A program made the translations under genes and the position numbers. This document shows, one piece after another, positions 52,623-62,778 of a stretch of DNA of 64,000 nucleotides (position 1 is its first letter; each line of letters begins with the position of its first letter). Location of the stretch: positions 1 through 64,000 of the forward strand of contig JADJXL010000024.1 of NCBI GenBank assembly GCA_016715885.1, written 5' to 3'. The stretch comes from Polyangiaceae bacterium (GTDB lineage Bacteria > Myxococcota_A > Polyangia > Polyangiales > Polyangiaceae). Below the pieces are notes generated by a model. The model saw nothing but the letters and a program-made list of their open reading frames with translations. It had not been told where the DNA came from and made no database searches.

Positions 52623-55600
52623 TCAATAGTAGTACACCATGAGAACATGGAGCGCGATGAGTATCGGCAAGGGCCAGATTACGAGAACGTGCACCCACGC
52701 AGCACGTAATCGACGGTCACGCGCAGCCAAGGCCGACCATCGGTCACTCAGGGCAAAAACCGTCCCGGCAACGGCACCGACGACCATGGCCGCGAGAAAC
52801 ACCACGGTCAGGACGAAGTTCAGCCCATGCCCAACGCGGAAGCCGGTGTGCGCGAAAAACACGACGAGCGAAGCGGCCGCGACGACGCCATGGATGGCGC
52901 GGAAAAACGCCACGTCAGCAAACTGAAATCGCTTCCAGCGCTTGCGTAATGAAATGCCGAGGCTGAGCAGGACGACAGCCACGAGAACATAGCCGCTGAC
53001 TTGTTTCCACACGCTGTCACGCGTGAGGGCATCGAGCAGCGCGCCGGCGCGCACCGAACGCGCGGGCGGAATCGCCGGCGCAAAAACGAGCACCAGCGCC
53101 CAAGACACCGCAACGATCGACGCCACGAGCAACGCTTTGCGACCGCGCTCGGGCGGCAACGACGAGGGCAGCGCAGTGCGCGGCGGCGGAGAGCTCGATG
53201 TGGTGAGCGTCCCCGGGGGGTTCGACAAATTCTTCGGCGGTACCCACGTCCGGCGCGACACGGGCGCGCGATCGGCGGCGGGAATCAACGATTCGCGGCC
53301 AAGAACCTGCACGATCTCGGACTCGTCGACAGCCGAGATGAGAGACACCCGCGATCGCGGTCGCGACGGCTCGTTGGGAAATTCGCTGTTACCAACCGGT
53401 GCTTCTTCACTGCTGACAGGGCCCGGTCGACGCACCGACTGCGGTGCCCGATCGCTTTGCGTTGCAGCCGCAATCGCACCCGGATCCGACGCACGCACGC
53501 TCGCAAGAGCAAGTCCGCTTCGGCTCTGAATTGGCCTCGATCGGACACTCGGCGGCGCAAGATCACTGCTTCCAGGCGCCGGCGTGCGCCGATCCGCCGC
53601 CGCACGCTCCGACGGACGCTTCGACGCCGTATCCGAGCTCGGCTCGAATCCCGTTGGCGCCGATCGCGGGATGGAGAGCTGCGAGTACGCATCAGCGCCG
53701 AGCTGCGCCTTGTCGAGCACCATCCCCGATGCGGGAGTTCTCGTCGACAGAGGTTCGGCATTCACCACGCGCACCGAAGGAGCCACGCGTCGCGAGCGAG
53801 GCGGCAGAGGACTCGCTTCGACGACGGTCACGTTGCTGATGGGTGTCCCTGACGAACCCTTGCGCGAGCTCGCTGCGCTCGCCGGAGGCGGCGCGGTGCT
53901 ACGTGAAGCCTGCTTCGCTTCGACGACCGGCATTCCCGTTGGAGGCGTTGCGGTCGATGCGCTCATCGATGCGCTCGATGGGGTCGAATCGAGCGGTCGT
54001 GGCGGCGGCGCGACGCGTGCGACGAGCGGCATGCCCGTTGGCGGGGTCGGATCCGCCTTTCGTTCAGTTGCTTTGTTCCCCAACAATTGTGGCCCGAGGT
54101 CCATGCCTGTCGGCGGCGTAGGCGCGTGCGTACGTGGCGGCTTGGCTGGCGACGAATCCATCTCCGCGACCTTTGCCGCCGATGCCGCATACGCACGCAG
54201 CGCAGGGCCGAGCACCATGCCGGCTGCGGGCGTAAGCGTCGATATCGCAGCGTCCGGAGCGAGTGGCATCGCGCCACTCACGATGAGAGGCAGCGCAGCT
54301 TCGAGTTGCCTCGACGAATTGGCCGGTTCGTCACCAGCCGGAACACCTCCCGATCGCGGGGTCGCAGGACCACGACCGAGAACGGCTTCCGTGCGCAGCT
54401 TCGCCTCTTCACGAGCTTTCGCCTCTTCGCGCGTTTTCGCCTCTTCACGAGCCTTCGCTTCTTCGCGAGCTTTCGCCTCTTCCTTGCGCAGTTTCGTGTC
54501 GCTCTTGCGCGGCGATTGCTCTTCGATGCCGTAACTGAAGTCGCCATGAAGGGCTGCAAGCACCGCGAGACTTCTGGGGCTCGGCTTTACGTCCGGAGGA
54601 GGCGATGACGTCCGCAAGACGGCGGCGAGCGCAGTGGCAGTCGTCGTGGATGTTCGCTCAGCATCGGGATCGGCTGCTGGCGCGTCGGTTTTTCGTGGAG
54701 CTCGAGACCGGATGGAAATGGGTGCCGACTCGTCTTCCGTGTCGTCCGGCGTCGTGCGCAGCCCCGTGCGTTGCGTCGAGGCTCCCGTGACTTCGCGCGC
54801 CACTTGAGCAAGGTCGAGACGCGAACGCGATGCTTCGCGGCGCGACCGGATTCCTTCGCGACGCGACATCGGAGGAGCATCTCCGCGTTGCGACTGCGGG
54901 CCATCGCTACCGCCATTCAGAGAGGCCGGCGCATCGAGTCCCATGAGCTCGGAAATGAGCGGTTTGCATGAACCGCAAAGCGTACCGGCTTTCGTTTGTG
55001 CACAAACTTCATCGAGCGTTGCGCAACCCTCCGCGATGACTTGTCCGATGGCTCCACGCGTTACGCGAAAGCATCCGCAAACGACGGCTTCGGCGGGCCA
55101 TTCGGCAACGGGTGGAGATTCGGACTTGGCCCAGAGATCGCCCGTGCCGCGGAACCGGCGCATGTCCCAAAACGACAGAGGCAGCGGAGACTTGAGCAGC
55201 TCGCGGATGCGCTCGAGGTTCTCCCAATCGCCTATCGTCACGGCTCCGATGAGCCGCCCGTTGCGCACGACGAGCTTGCGGTACAAACCGCCGCCGTTGA
55301 ACACGTGCGCGTTGGTTCCGAGGCGTTTGTCGCCGTCGTATTCACCAAGCGCGGCGACGGTGACGCCCATCAGTTTCAGCCTGACGGAAGCATCTGCAGA
55401 TTCGAAAATCTGGTTGCTGCCAACCAGATTCGATGCGAGCACGTCGACCATCTGATAGCCGGGTAAAACCAGCCCATAGCCAATTCCACGATGCGTGGCG
55501 CAATCGCCGATCGCGTGGATCTGCTCGTCCGGCTTGCCGGTCTCCTTGTCGATGGCCTGCAAGCGTTCGTCGACGATGATGCCGCCAAGCTCGCTCGTCG

Positions 55601-56432
55601 ACAAACCTGCTGCCGTTGCAAGCTCACCCCTCGGGCGCACGCCTGCAGCAAACACGAGCATACCCACCATGAGCGGGTCGCCTTTGTCGAACGTCAGGCG
55701 CAGTCCCGTCAGGTTGCCTGCGTCGGGCATGTGAAACGGCAGCGCTTCAACCTCTTTGAGCGTTTGTCCGCAATGAACGTTCACTCCAATCCGCTCGATT
55801 TTTTCGCGTAACACTGCAGCGCCGTCGGCATCGAGCTGGCGCGGCATGAGCCACGGCGCCACTTCGATGATGTGCACGTCGAGCCCGAGGTCATAGACAG
55901 CCTTGGCCGCTTCGAGGCCCAAGATTCCTCCCCCGATGACCGCTGCGCTCTGGAACGGCGTGCCCAAAAGCTCATCGGCACGGTCTTCGATGTCGTAAAC
56001 GTCGTCGATGGTTCGGTACACGAACACGCCCGGAAGAGCTTCGCCTCCGGGCGAAACGACCTCGACTGGCGGGACAAACGGTTGCGACCCCGTGGCAAAA
56101 ACGAGGCGGGTGTAGTTGATCGAGCGACCCGACTTGGAACGCACGACGCTGTTCGCTCGATCGACCTCCACGATGGGATCATCGAGGTAGAGCTCGATTC
56201 CGTTGTGCGCGTACCAATCCGCGGGAGCGAGCAAGAGACGCGTCGACGGCGTACCGGAGAGCAGATCCGTGAGATGAACGCGATCGTAGGCGGGCCGCGG
56301 TTCGTCGCCGAAAACGACGACGCGTTTGTCGTCGATCGCGTTGTACTCCACCATTCGCTGGCAGAGCCTGTGGCTGACCATCCCGTTGCCGATGATGACG
56401 AGGGTCTGATCAGCGTCGTTGCTCAGGTCCAC
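52623..56432 (-). CDS. NirB-like FAD/[2Fe-2S] oxidoreductase fused to a His-rich membrane domain
   Basis: This is a 1269-residue fusion. Residues ~10-420 form an FAD/NAD(P) pyridine nucleotide-disulfide type module: LVIIGNGMVSHRLCQ (FAD), AAVIGGGILGLEAAKAV (NAD), and HAIGDCATH. A BFD-like [2Fe-2S] motif follows at ~449-487 (VVCGCFRVT ... LCGSCKPLI). Both are as in the N-terminal part of assimilatory nitrite reductase NirB, but no siroheme domain is present. The next ~600 residues are disordered, with REEAKA coiled-coil repeats and five TPxxGM motifs. The last ~180 residues have five transmembrane helices. TM3 (FFRAIHGV, FFAHTGF) and TM5 (AAWVHVLVIW, LIALHVLM) carry paired His, which suggests two b hemes. 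It is probably a membrane-bound NAD(P)H dehydrogenase passing electrons outward. Confidence 0.78.
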   Translation of the reverse strand: MDLSNDADQTLVIIGNGMVSHRLCQRMVEYNAIDDKRVVVFGDEPRPAYDRVHLTDLLSGTPSTRLLLAPADWYAHNGIELYLDDPIVEVDRANSVVRSKSGRSINYTRLVFATGSQPFVPPVEVVSPGGEALPGVFVYRTIDDVYDIEDRADELLGTPFQSAAVIGGGILGLEAAKAVYDLGLDVHIIEVAPWLMPRQLDADGAAVLREKIERIGVNVHCGQTLKEVEALPFHMPDAGNLTGLRLTFDKGDPLMVGMLVFAAGVRPRGELATAAGLSTSELGGIIVDERLQAIDKETGKPDEQIHAIGDCATHRGIGYGLVLPGYQMVDVLASNLVGSNQIFESADASVRLKLMGVTVAALGEYDGDKRLGTNAHVFNGGGLYRKLVVRNGRLIGAVTIGDWENLERIRELLKSPLPLSFWDMRRFRGTGDLWAKSESPPVAEWPAEAVVCGCFRVTRGAIGQVIAEGCATLDEVCAQTKAGTLCGSCKPLISELMGLDAPASLNGGSDGPQSQRGDAPPMSRREGIRSRREASRSRLDLAQVAREVTGASTQRTGLRTTPDDTEDESAPISIRSRAPRKTDAPAADPDAERTSTTTATALAAVLRTSSPPPDVKPSPRSLAVLAALHGDFSYGIEEQSPRKSDTKLRKEEAKAREEAKAREEAKTREEAKAREEAKLRTEAVLGRGPATPRSGGVPAGDEPANSSRQLEAALPLIVSGAMPLAPDAAISTLTPAAGMVLGPALRAYAASAAKVAEMDSSPAKPPRTHAPTPPTGMDLGPQLLGNKATERKADPTPPTGMPLVARVAPPPRPLDSTPSSASMSASTATPPTGMPVVEAKQASRSTAPPPASAASSRKGSSGTPISNVTVVEASPLPPRSRRVAPSVRVVNAEPLSTRTPASGMVLDKAQLGADAYSQLSIPRSAPTGFEPSSDTASKRPSERAAADRRTPAPGSSDLAPPSVRSRPIQSRSGLALASVRASDPGAIAAATQSDRAPQSVRRPGPVSSEEAPVGNSEFPNEPSRPRSRVSLISAVDESEIVQVLGRESLIPAADRAPVSRRTWVPPKNLSNPPGTLTTSSSPPPRTALPSSLPPERGRKALLVASIVAVSWALVLVFAPAIPPARSVRAGALLDALTRDSVWKQVSGYVLVAVVLLSLGISLRKRWKRFQFADVAFFRAIHGVVAAASLVVFFAHTGFRVGHGLNFVLTVVFLAAMVVGAVAGTVFALSDRWSALAARDRRLRAAWVHVLVIWPLPILIALHVLMVYYY

Positions 56433-56677
56433 CGTGTTCGATCTCCGCTTCTCAGCGCTCGGGACGCCGTCGAACGGGCTGCCGAAAGCTTATAGCGCAT
56501 CCGTGCTTCTCCAGCGCAGCATCCATTGCTCCGTCGCAAGAGGCCGACGGCATGCGAGCATCACGACGAACACCTTCATAATTGCGCGTTTGCCGCAGCA
56601 CTTCGGGCGCCCTGCGCATCGAATGGCACCATGCATCGCGTTCAGTGAAGTCCTTACAAACATCGTTCATCGAACCG

Positions 56678-57349
56678 TCAATCGACTGACGGAATGGTGG
56701 CCTTCATCGACGACGGCGAACCACGAGACGCTGCTGGCCCACGAAATGCCGCAGCAGACAGTTCTCTGCGCATGCAGTTCGCCGCGCTCTCATGCCGAGG
56801 ATCGACGGCAACGGCGCTGATGGATGACGGTACGATGTTGCCGTCTTCGTCGACTCGGAAACGCAAAACGATGGCATCCGGGGGAAGAATGCGACCATCC
56901 GCATCACGGCAACGCATGACGAGCGGGTAATAGATCTGCGCTCGAGCAGTGCGCTCTGCTGCATGCGCCGGTAGCGATTGAACCTCGATCATACCGCTTT
57001 CGATGAGCCCCGATTTGTTGGCTCGTGCCGCGACCGCCACACCCTTTGACCTCAAAGTAGTTGCCGCCGCGCCGTCGCGTTCACCCGTCTCCGTTCCAAT
57101 GAGCGTCCCGCCATCCGGATCCGTCGGCTTGGGCAACGACTTCGGCGCGGATGCAAGGATCTCCGCGAGCACCCCGGGCTCGGGTTCCTTCGCAATCGGC
57201 GGTCCACCATCGGCGCTGTCGACCACGGACAAACCCATTCCCGCGTCCGCCGAAAACACCGACGAAGCTGGAGATGGAGCATCGTTCGCCGGTGGCTCGG
57301 CACATGCGACACCAACGACAGCGATGCCAACGAGCGGCAACACACGCAC
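56678..57349 (-). CDS. Lipoprotein with TonB-C-like (AgmX/PglI type) domain
   Basis: The GTG at 57349 is chosen because MRVLPLVGIAVVGVAC is a good lipobox signal; the frame continues upstream through the ABC gene's antisense and is unlikely. The ~223-residue protein has a Pro/Ala/Asp-rich linker. The C-terminal domain (YYPLVMRCRDADGRIL; VLRFRVDEDGNI; ANCMRRELSAAAF) resembles the short TonB C-terminal-like domain of AgmX/PglI-type proteins. It may contact outer-membrane proteins. It lies about 70 bases from the divergent ABC exporter gene. Family assignment is by pattern only. Confidence 0.55.
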   Translation of the reverse strand: MRVLPLVGIAVVGVACAEPPANDAPSPASSVFSADAGMGLSVVDSADGGPPIAKEPEPGVLAEILASAPKSLPKPTDPDGGTLIGTETGERDGAAATTLRSKGVAVAARANKSGLIESGMIEVQSLPAHAAERTARAQIYYPLVMRCRDADGRILPPDAIVLRFRVDEDGNIVPSSISAVAVDPRHESAANCMRRELSAAAFRGPAASRGSPSSMKATIPSVD

Positions 57350-57419
57350 GATGCGTAGCGTCTCGCGAAAGGACGGCGCTTGCAACCACCTGCCCTTTGT
57401 CCTGTAGCATCGCCGCAAC

Positions 57420-59366
57420 GTGCGCGACCTCTGGGCCATCCTCGGCATCGTTCGACGCTCTTTACGCGGCGGGCCGCTCCTCGGCTTCGCCTTCGCCATC
57501 AGTCTCGCAGCCGTTGCAGGCGCGACCGCCGGGCTTCTCCCAAGCCTCGTGGGCGTCTCCGTTGGCGCCATCATCGGACGATCACCTGCGCCAACGCCAG
57601 GCATCGCCGGAGCCTTTGCACACCTCGTGTCCGGAGCGAGCGCGTGGATCGTCATCGGTCTGACGCTCATCGCCACGACGATCACGGTCGGCATCGCCAT
57701 GGCGCAGAGCCGAAAAAGCACCGAGCTTGCAGCCGAAGTCACAGCCGCCCTCCGCATCGAGCTCGTGCGCTCCGCTCTCTGGGCATCGCCACGCGCCGTG
57801 TCTGCTGCTGGCGCCGCAGCACTCGCTCCCAAAGGAGGACCTCCTGCTCCACCAGGTGCCAAGGCTCCCGCGGCGCGAGGGTTTGACGCGGTCAAACTCG
57901 TCATCGCCCGCGACGCTGCCGCCGTGGCAGATTTTTCCGTCGCCGTACTGACGGGACTGCCCCAAGCGCTCGTCACGCTCACGGTGCTCGCCGTCGATCT
58001 CGCAAGCGGCGGTGCCGGGTTTGTCCTCATCGGCACGACCGTGCTTTTCGTCTTGTCACGCGTGCTCTCCGATAAAGCATCACGACGCGTCGGCGAACGC
58101 ATGCAAGCGATGCAGCGCGCCGATACGAGCGTCTTCGGTTCACTTGGGGAAATGCTCAACGCGACCGAAGAACTGCGCCTGCTCGGCGCACGCTCGACGG
58201 CACTTGGCGAGTTTTCTGCATCTGCTCACGGAGCTGCCGATGCTCGACGAAACTTCGCCGCTGCACTTGCAATGTCGGGACAAATCAAGAGCGTGCTGAC
58301 GGCGATGTCGCCGCTCGTGATCCTCGTGGCGCTGAAGATTTCCGGTAGGTCCCACGATGCAAGTGACGTGGCGAAATTGCTCCTCGTCGTTCCGCTCTTG
58401 CTCGGACGCTTCGAAGCCATCGATGGCTTGCGGTCGGGTCTGCTCGAACGCGGCCCCTTGCTCGCTTCGCTACGTGAATTCTTGTCGATGCCGCCGCATC
58501 CACCCGAGCCGAAAGATCCCGTCCCGCTCGCAAGCGTGGAGAGCAGCGCGGTGGTGCTCGAGAACCTTCGGTATCAGCCCGAAGGCACCGATCGCGCCGT
58601 GCTCGATGGTGTGTCGCTCGAGATCCCGCCGGGCGCAGTCGTCGCCGTGTGCGGAGCATCGGGATCGGGCAAGTCGACGCTGCTCCGCATGCTACTTCGT
58701 CTCGACGAACCCACGGGCGGGAGCATCCGCGTGGGAGGTGTCGACATCGGACGCATCGCACCGCGTGACCTACCAAAACTCTTTGCCGTGCTCGGTCAAG
58801 CTTCCGTGCTGCTCGAACGAACCGTGGAGCAGAACCTCGCGCTAGGTCTCGATGACGCACCAACGGCCGAGTCGATGAAAACGATGCTTGCGAAAGTTCG
58901 TCTCGACGAACTCGTCGAAGGTCGCGATGGGCGTGGTTTGTCCACGGAGGTACGGAAAGTTCCGCCGAACTTTTCCGGCGGTGAGCAGCGTCGTCTGATG
59001 CTTGCTCGGATGCTGCTACGCGATGCTCGCGTGCTGGTGCTCGACGAGCCCGAAGCTGGTTTGCCCGGGGCGACGGCGGAGGAGCTTTTGAAAAACGTGA
59101 TCGAATTGTCGGCGGGTCGAACGACGATCGTCGTCACGCACGCGCCGCACCTCGTGCGTTCGACGTGGAACGTGGTGCTCGACAAGGGCAAGATCGCCGC
59201 GATGGGCACACACGACGAGCTCGTGCAATCGTCGGAGATTTATCGTTCGCTGCTTGCGGAAGGAGCTCGCAAGGCGGCCGCAGGCCCTGCGCCGAGCGCC
59301 GCCAAGCCGCCGGGAGTGGGCGGGCCGCCGGGCGCGACGCCGCCCATGGCAAGGCCGCCGATGTAG
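57420..59366 (+). CDS. ABC exporter (fused permease-ATPase)
   Basis: The GTG at 57420 starts a 648-residue fused transporter. The permease part (about 1-370) has several membrane helices (LLGFAFAISLAAVAGAT; LTGLPQALVTLTVLAVDL). The ATPase half has Walker A CGASGSGKSTLL (about 411-418), a Q-loop at VLGQAS, the signature NFSGGEQRRL, Walker B VLVLDEPEAG and the switch His in VVTHAPHL. The D-loop (EAGLPG) departs from the usual SALD. As a half transporter it should act as a homodimer. The tail is Ala/Gly/Pro rich. The substrate is unknown; no peptide or lipid gene is adjacent. Confidence 0.88.
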   Translation: MRDLWAILGIVRRSLRGGPLLGFAFAISLAAVAGATAGLLPSLVGVSVGAIIGRSPAPTPGIAGAFAHLVSGASAWIVIGLTLIATTITVGIAMAQSRKSTELAAEVTAALRIELVRSALWASPRAVSAAGAAALAPKGGPPAPPGAKAPAARGFDAVKLVIARDAAAVADFSVAVLTGLPQALVTLTVLAVDLASGGAGFVLIGTTVLFVLSRVLSDKASRRVGERMQAMQRADTSVFGSLGEMLNATEELRLLGARSTALGEFSASAHGAADARRNFAAALAMSGQIKSVLTAMSPLVILVALKISGRSHDASDVAKLLLVVPLLLGRFEAIDGLRSGLLERGPLLASLREFLSMPPHPPEPKDPVPLASVESSAVVLENLRYQPEGTDRAVLDGVSLEIPPGAVVAVCGASGSGKSTLLRMLLRLDEPTGGSIRVGGVDIGRIAPRDLPKLFAVLGQASVLLERTVEQNLALGLDDAPTAESMKTMLAKVRLDELVEGRDGRGLSTEVRKVPPNFSGGEQRRLMLARMLLRDARVLVLDEPEAGLPGATAEELLKNVIELSAGRTTIVVTHAPHLVRSTWNVVLDKGKIAAMGTHDELVQSSEIYRSLLAEGARKAAAGPAPSAAKPPGVGGPPGATPPMARPPM

Positions 59367-59385
59367 CTCGTGCGGATCTGCGGAG

Positions 59386-61692
59386 TCATTTCGACATCGC
59401 GGACTGCCCACGCACGGCGACCGAATAGAGAATGGCCGCAAGCGCGCCGAACACGAGAATGCCGGAGACGTTGCTCGAGCTGAATCGAGCAAAAAGGTGG
59501 CCCAGCTCGAACTTCGATTCCATGCCGACGCCCGCGACGAATGCAGCGCAAAGGCCCGCAATGGCGCCGCCCGCAATGTAGCCGGAGCTGAGCAGCGTTC
59601 CAGGACTGAAATCGGCATCGTCCGCATTGGCGCCACGACGCTGATCGACCAGCCATCGCACGATGCCGCCCACGAAAATGGGCACGCTCGTCGAAATGGG
59701 CAAATACACGCCCACGGCAAACGGGAGCGATGCAACTCCGCAAAGCTCCATCGTGAGCGCCAACATCACGCCGATGAGCACCAATCCCCACGGCAATTTT
59801 CGCGTGAGAATGCCGTCGATGATGAGCGCGAACAGACTCGCCTTCGGTGCGTCGAGCTTCTTTACTTCACGCATGCGATAGACGAGTTGTCCGTCGTCCG
59901 CCAAATACCGCGTCGCCGCACCACCCGCAGCAGAGGGGACTTCGACGACTTCGTACGATTTCCTATCCGGGCCGAGCATCGATCCCTTTTTGGCCGCAGA
60001 TTCGGGCACCGGCGACGGCGCGTCGACCTTTTCGGGTTCGTGCGGAACGCGCCCGCCAATGCCCGGATCGATGACGAATGCTACTTTTCCAGCTTCGTCC
60101 ACCAAGTATTTACCTTGCGGAATGGCCGCCCCGGATTCAGCTTGATACGCGACTCGATAATCTTTCCCGTCCGGTCCTTTCTCGAGGATCGCCGTGATCG
60201 ACGCGGGAGGCATGGGCGCTTCGTAGGTTTCTGCAGCACGCGTCGTATACGATCGATTCAGAAACAAGAGCGTCGTACCAATGACGAGCGCGCTCGTCAC
60301 GACGCCCACGAGCAGCCCAATTTGTTGACGATACGGCGTTGCACCAACGAGATATCCGGTTTTCAGGTCTTGGCTCGTCGCGCCACCATTCGATGCAGCA
60401 ATGCACACGATGGCCGCGGTGGACAAAGCCATCGCACGGTAATCGACGCCCACCCAGCCCATGGCCAAAAACAAGAGACACGTGATCAAGAGCGTCGCCA
60501 CCGTCATGCCGGAAATGGGATTCGACGACGAACCAATCTCGCCACAGATGCGTGACGACACGGTCACGAAGAAAAACCCGAAAAGCATGATGAGCACGGC
60601 AGATGCGAACGTGATGCCCAGCATCGGCGCCAGCCAAATGGCCAGCAGAAGCGCGATCGATCCGTAAAGCACCACAGAAAAGGGCAAATCGCGTTCGGTA
60701 CGCGGCGCAGCCGATTGGCCCGCCCTGCCCGCTCGAAAACTCTTGATGCCGCTCCGAAATGCTTTCACGATCGTCGGCAGCGCTCGGCCCAAACTAATGA
60801 AACCACCGGTCGCCACGGCGCCGGCACCGATGTAGAGCACATAACGGCTGCGAATTTCGTTCGGCGTCATGTCTCGAATGAGCGTCGTTGCTGGAAACAG
60901 CGGGACATCGAGGCCATCGCCAAAAAAAGCAATCAAAGGGATCAAAATCAAGTATGCTAGCACTCCACCAGCCATCATGATGCTCGCGGTGCGCGGGCCG
61001 ATGATGTACCCCACGCCGAGCATCTCCGGCGACAATTCGCCTCCAATGCTCGCGCCCCTGAATCCCGTAAAACGATGGTCGGGATTCATCTGAAAAAGCT
61101 TCAGGGGATCGCCCAGAAGTTTGTAGAGAAAACCCAATCCAAAACCGGAGAACACCGTCTTCGCATTCGTGCCGCCCGTTTCGCCCACGATGAGCACGTC
61201 GGCGCAAGCCGTGCCTTCGGGATACTTCAATTTGCCGTGTTCCTCGACGATGAGCCCATGCCGCAGCGGAATCATCATGAGCACACCGAGCAGCCCGCCC
61301 AGCACACTCAGGACGAGCACCTTCGCAACCGGCAGATCGTATCCCATCAAGAGCAACGACGGCAGCGTGAATGCCACGCCCGCCGCGATGGATTCGCCCG
61401 CAGATCCCGTCGTTTGAACGATGTTGTTCTCCAGAATCGTCGCTCGACCGAACAAGCGAAAGATCGTGATTGACATGACGGCAATCGGGATGGATGCCGA
61501 CACGGTCAAACCCACCTTGAGCGCCAAGTACACCGACGATGCGGCGAAAACGATACCCAATAGCGCACCGAGCACCACGGCTCGCACGGTGAGCTCGCGA
61601 GGGCTGTCTTTCGCAGATATGTAGGGTTCGTGAACGACGTGTTCGGCTGCAGGGGGCGATTCTACTGGGGCCTGATCGACGGAAGCGCTCAT
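59386..61692 (-). CDS. OPT-family oligopeptide/metal-chelate transporter
   Basis: This is a 768-residue protein. It has about fifteen transmembrane helices, the family hallmark HGKLKYPEGTACADVL, the VGYIIGPRTASIM loop and the ISGMTVATLLI loop. A ~120-residue soluble insert (SITAILEKGPDGKDYRVAY onward, about 500-620) interrupts the membrane part; a similar insert with repeated 'DGKxY' blocks is seen in some bacterial OPT proteins. OPT proteins carry small peptides or metal-siderophore complexes, proton-coupled. The gene is converged on by the ABC exporter, 20 bases away. Confidence 0.9.
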   Translation of the reverse strand: MSASVDQAPVESPPAAEHVVHEPYISAKDSPRELTVRAVVLGALLGIVFAASSVYLALKVGLTVSASIPIAVMSITIFRLFGRATILENNIVQTTGSAGESIAAGVAFTLPSLLLMGYDLPVAKVLVLSVLGGLLGVLMMIPLRHGLIVEEHGKLKYPEGTACADVLIVGETGGTNAKTVFSGFGLGFLYKLLGDPLKLFQMNPDHRFTGFRGASIGGELSPEMLGVGYIIGPRTASIMMAGGVLAYLILIPLIAFFGDGLDVPLFPATTLIRDMTPNEIRSRYVLYIGAGAVATGGFISLGRALPTIVKAFRSGIKSFRAGRAGQSAAPRTERDLPFSVVLYGSIALLLAIWLAPMLGITFASAVLIMLFGFFFVTVSSRICGEIGSSSNPISGMTVATLLITCLLFLAMGWVGVDYRAMALSTAAIVCIAASNGGATSQDLKTGYLVGATPYRQQIGLLVGVVTSALVIGTTLLFLNRSYTTRAAETYEAPMPPASITAILEKGPDGKDYRVAYQAESGAAIPQGKYLVDEAGKVAFVIDPGIGGRVPHEPEKVDAPSPVPESAAKKGSMLGPDRKSYEVVEVPSAAGGAATRYLADDGQLVYRMREVKKLDAPKASLFALIIDGILTRKLPWGLVLIGVMLALTMELCGVASLPFAVGVYLPISTSVPIFVGGIVRWLVDQRRGANADDADFSPGTLLSSGYIAGGAIAGLCAAFVAGVGMESKFELGHLFARFSSSNVSGILVFGALAAILYSVAVRGQSAMSK

Positions 61693-61746
61693 GGGACGAT
61701 GACCCTACCAGAAAGTCGGAGCTCCGAGCGAGATAGAAAGTCGAGT

Positions 61747-62769
61747 TTACTTATCGAAGAGCGAAAGCTGCTTCTCTGGCCGGCGAAACGTGGTGGGACC
61801 GCCTGTCGTAATACGTTCCTTGTTCAGTCCGAGCCGTGCGCAATGCGCTTCGAAGAGCCGCTCGATCATCGCCCACCGCGGACCTTGTCCGGAAAAACGT
61901 GCACCGAATGCGCTTTCGTTCATTTTGCCGCCGCGCATTTCGATGATCGCGTTTTTCACCTTGTTCACGCGCAGCGGGTATGCGTCCTCGAGCCGCTCTT
62001 CGAACACGGGCAAGACCTCCGCCGCAAGCCGCAAAGGCTGCGTGAATGCGACCGTTGCCCCCGCTTCGCGCGCTCGTTCGAGCAATTCCGGCACGTCGGG
62101 GTCGTTGAGTCCCGGAATGACGGGTGCAATGGCAATTCCCACGGGAATCCCTGCATCGGCCAGGATGCGCATGGCAGAAAACCGCAACGTCGTCGTGGCC
62201 GCCCAAGGTTCGATTTTGCGCGCGTCTTCGTCTCGGGCAAACGGAATGCTGAGAAAAACCATCGCTCGAGCTCGCCGTGAAAGCTCGGCAAGAAGGGAAG
62301 CATCGCGCGCGACCAGACGACTCTTCGTGATGATGGAAATCGGGTTTTGGAATTCCAAACAGACTTCGAGACACCGGCGCGTGATCTCGTAATTGGCTTC
62401 GAGAGCCTGATAACAATCGGTATTTCCTGAGAAAACGACATCGTCGCCTTTCCACGATGGGCGAACGAAGGCTTCGCGCAAAAGCTCCGGCGCATTCGTC
62501 TTGACGACGATCTTGCGATCGAAATCGGTGCCTGCTCCAAACCCCAAATATTGATGGCTTGGCCGAGCATAACAATATGCGCAAGCATGAATACAACCCC
62601 GGTACGGGTTGACACTGTAACGAAAAGGTAAATCGGGACTATCGTTTTCGGAAAGAATGCTGCGCGCTCGCTCCTCGAATACCTGAAGCGTGGCATTGGG
62701 CGGCTCCTCGAGCCACTCCACCTGCGTGGACGACCAAGGATTGGGAGGATTTTGGACCGGGCGCGGCAT
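61747..62769 (-). CDS. PA0069-family radical SAM enzyme
   Basis: This is a 340-residue protein. It opens with a charged segment, then the [4Fe-4S]/SAM motif YRGCIHACAYCYARP (CxxxCxxC). After this come HQYLGFGAGTDFDRKIVVK and SGNTDCYQALEANYEITRR, which identify the spore-photolyase-like PA0069 family. The TIM-barrel continues to ISIITKSRLVARD. Members are conserved but their reaction is not established. The gene ends with a basic C-terminus and is followed, nine bases upstream, by ferrochelatase on the same strand. Confidence 0.88.
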   Translation of the reverse strand: MPRPVQNPPNPWSSTQVEWLEEPPNATLQVFEERARSILSENDSPDLPFRYSVNPYRGCIHACAYCYARPSHQYLGFGAGTDFDRKIVVKTNAPELLREAFVRPSWKGDDVVFSGNTDCYQALEANYEITRRCLEVCLEFQNPISIITKSRLVARDASLLAELSRRARAMVFLSIPFARDEDARKIEPWAATTTLRFSAMRILADAGIPVGIAIAPVIPGLNDPDVPELLERAREAGATVAFTQPLRLAAEVLPVFEERLEDAYPLRVNKVKNAIIEMRGGKMNESAFGARFSGQGPRWAMIERLFEAHCARLGLNKERITTGGPTTFRRPEKQLSLFDK

Positions 62770-62778
62770 ACCCCCTCG

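Noticed and set aside
57350..58159. Upstream extension of the lipoprotein frame at 56678 to 58159
   Set aside because: The extra part is antisense to the ABC exporter and is Ser/Thr/Arg-rich. The GTG at 57349 gives a clean lipobox.
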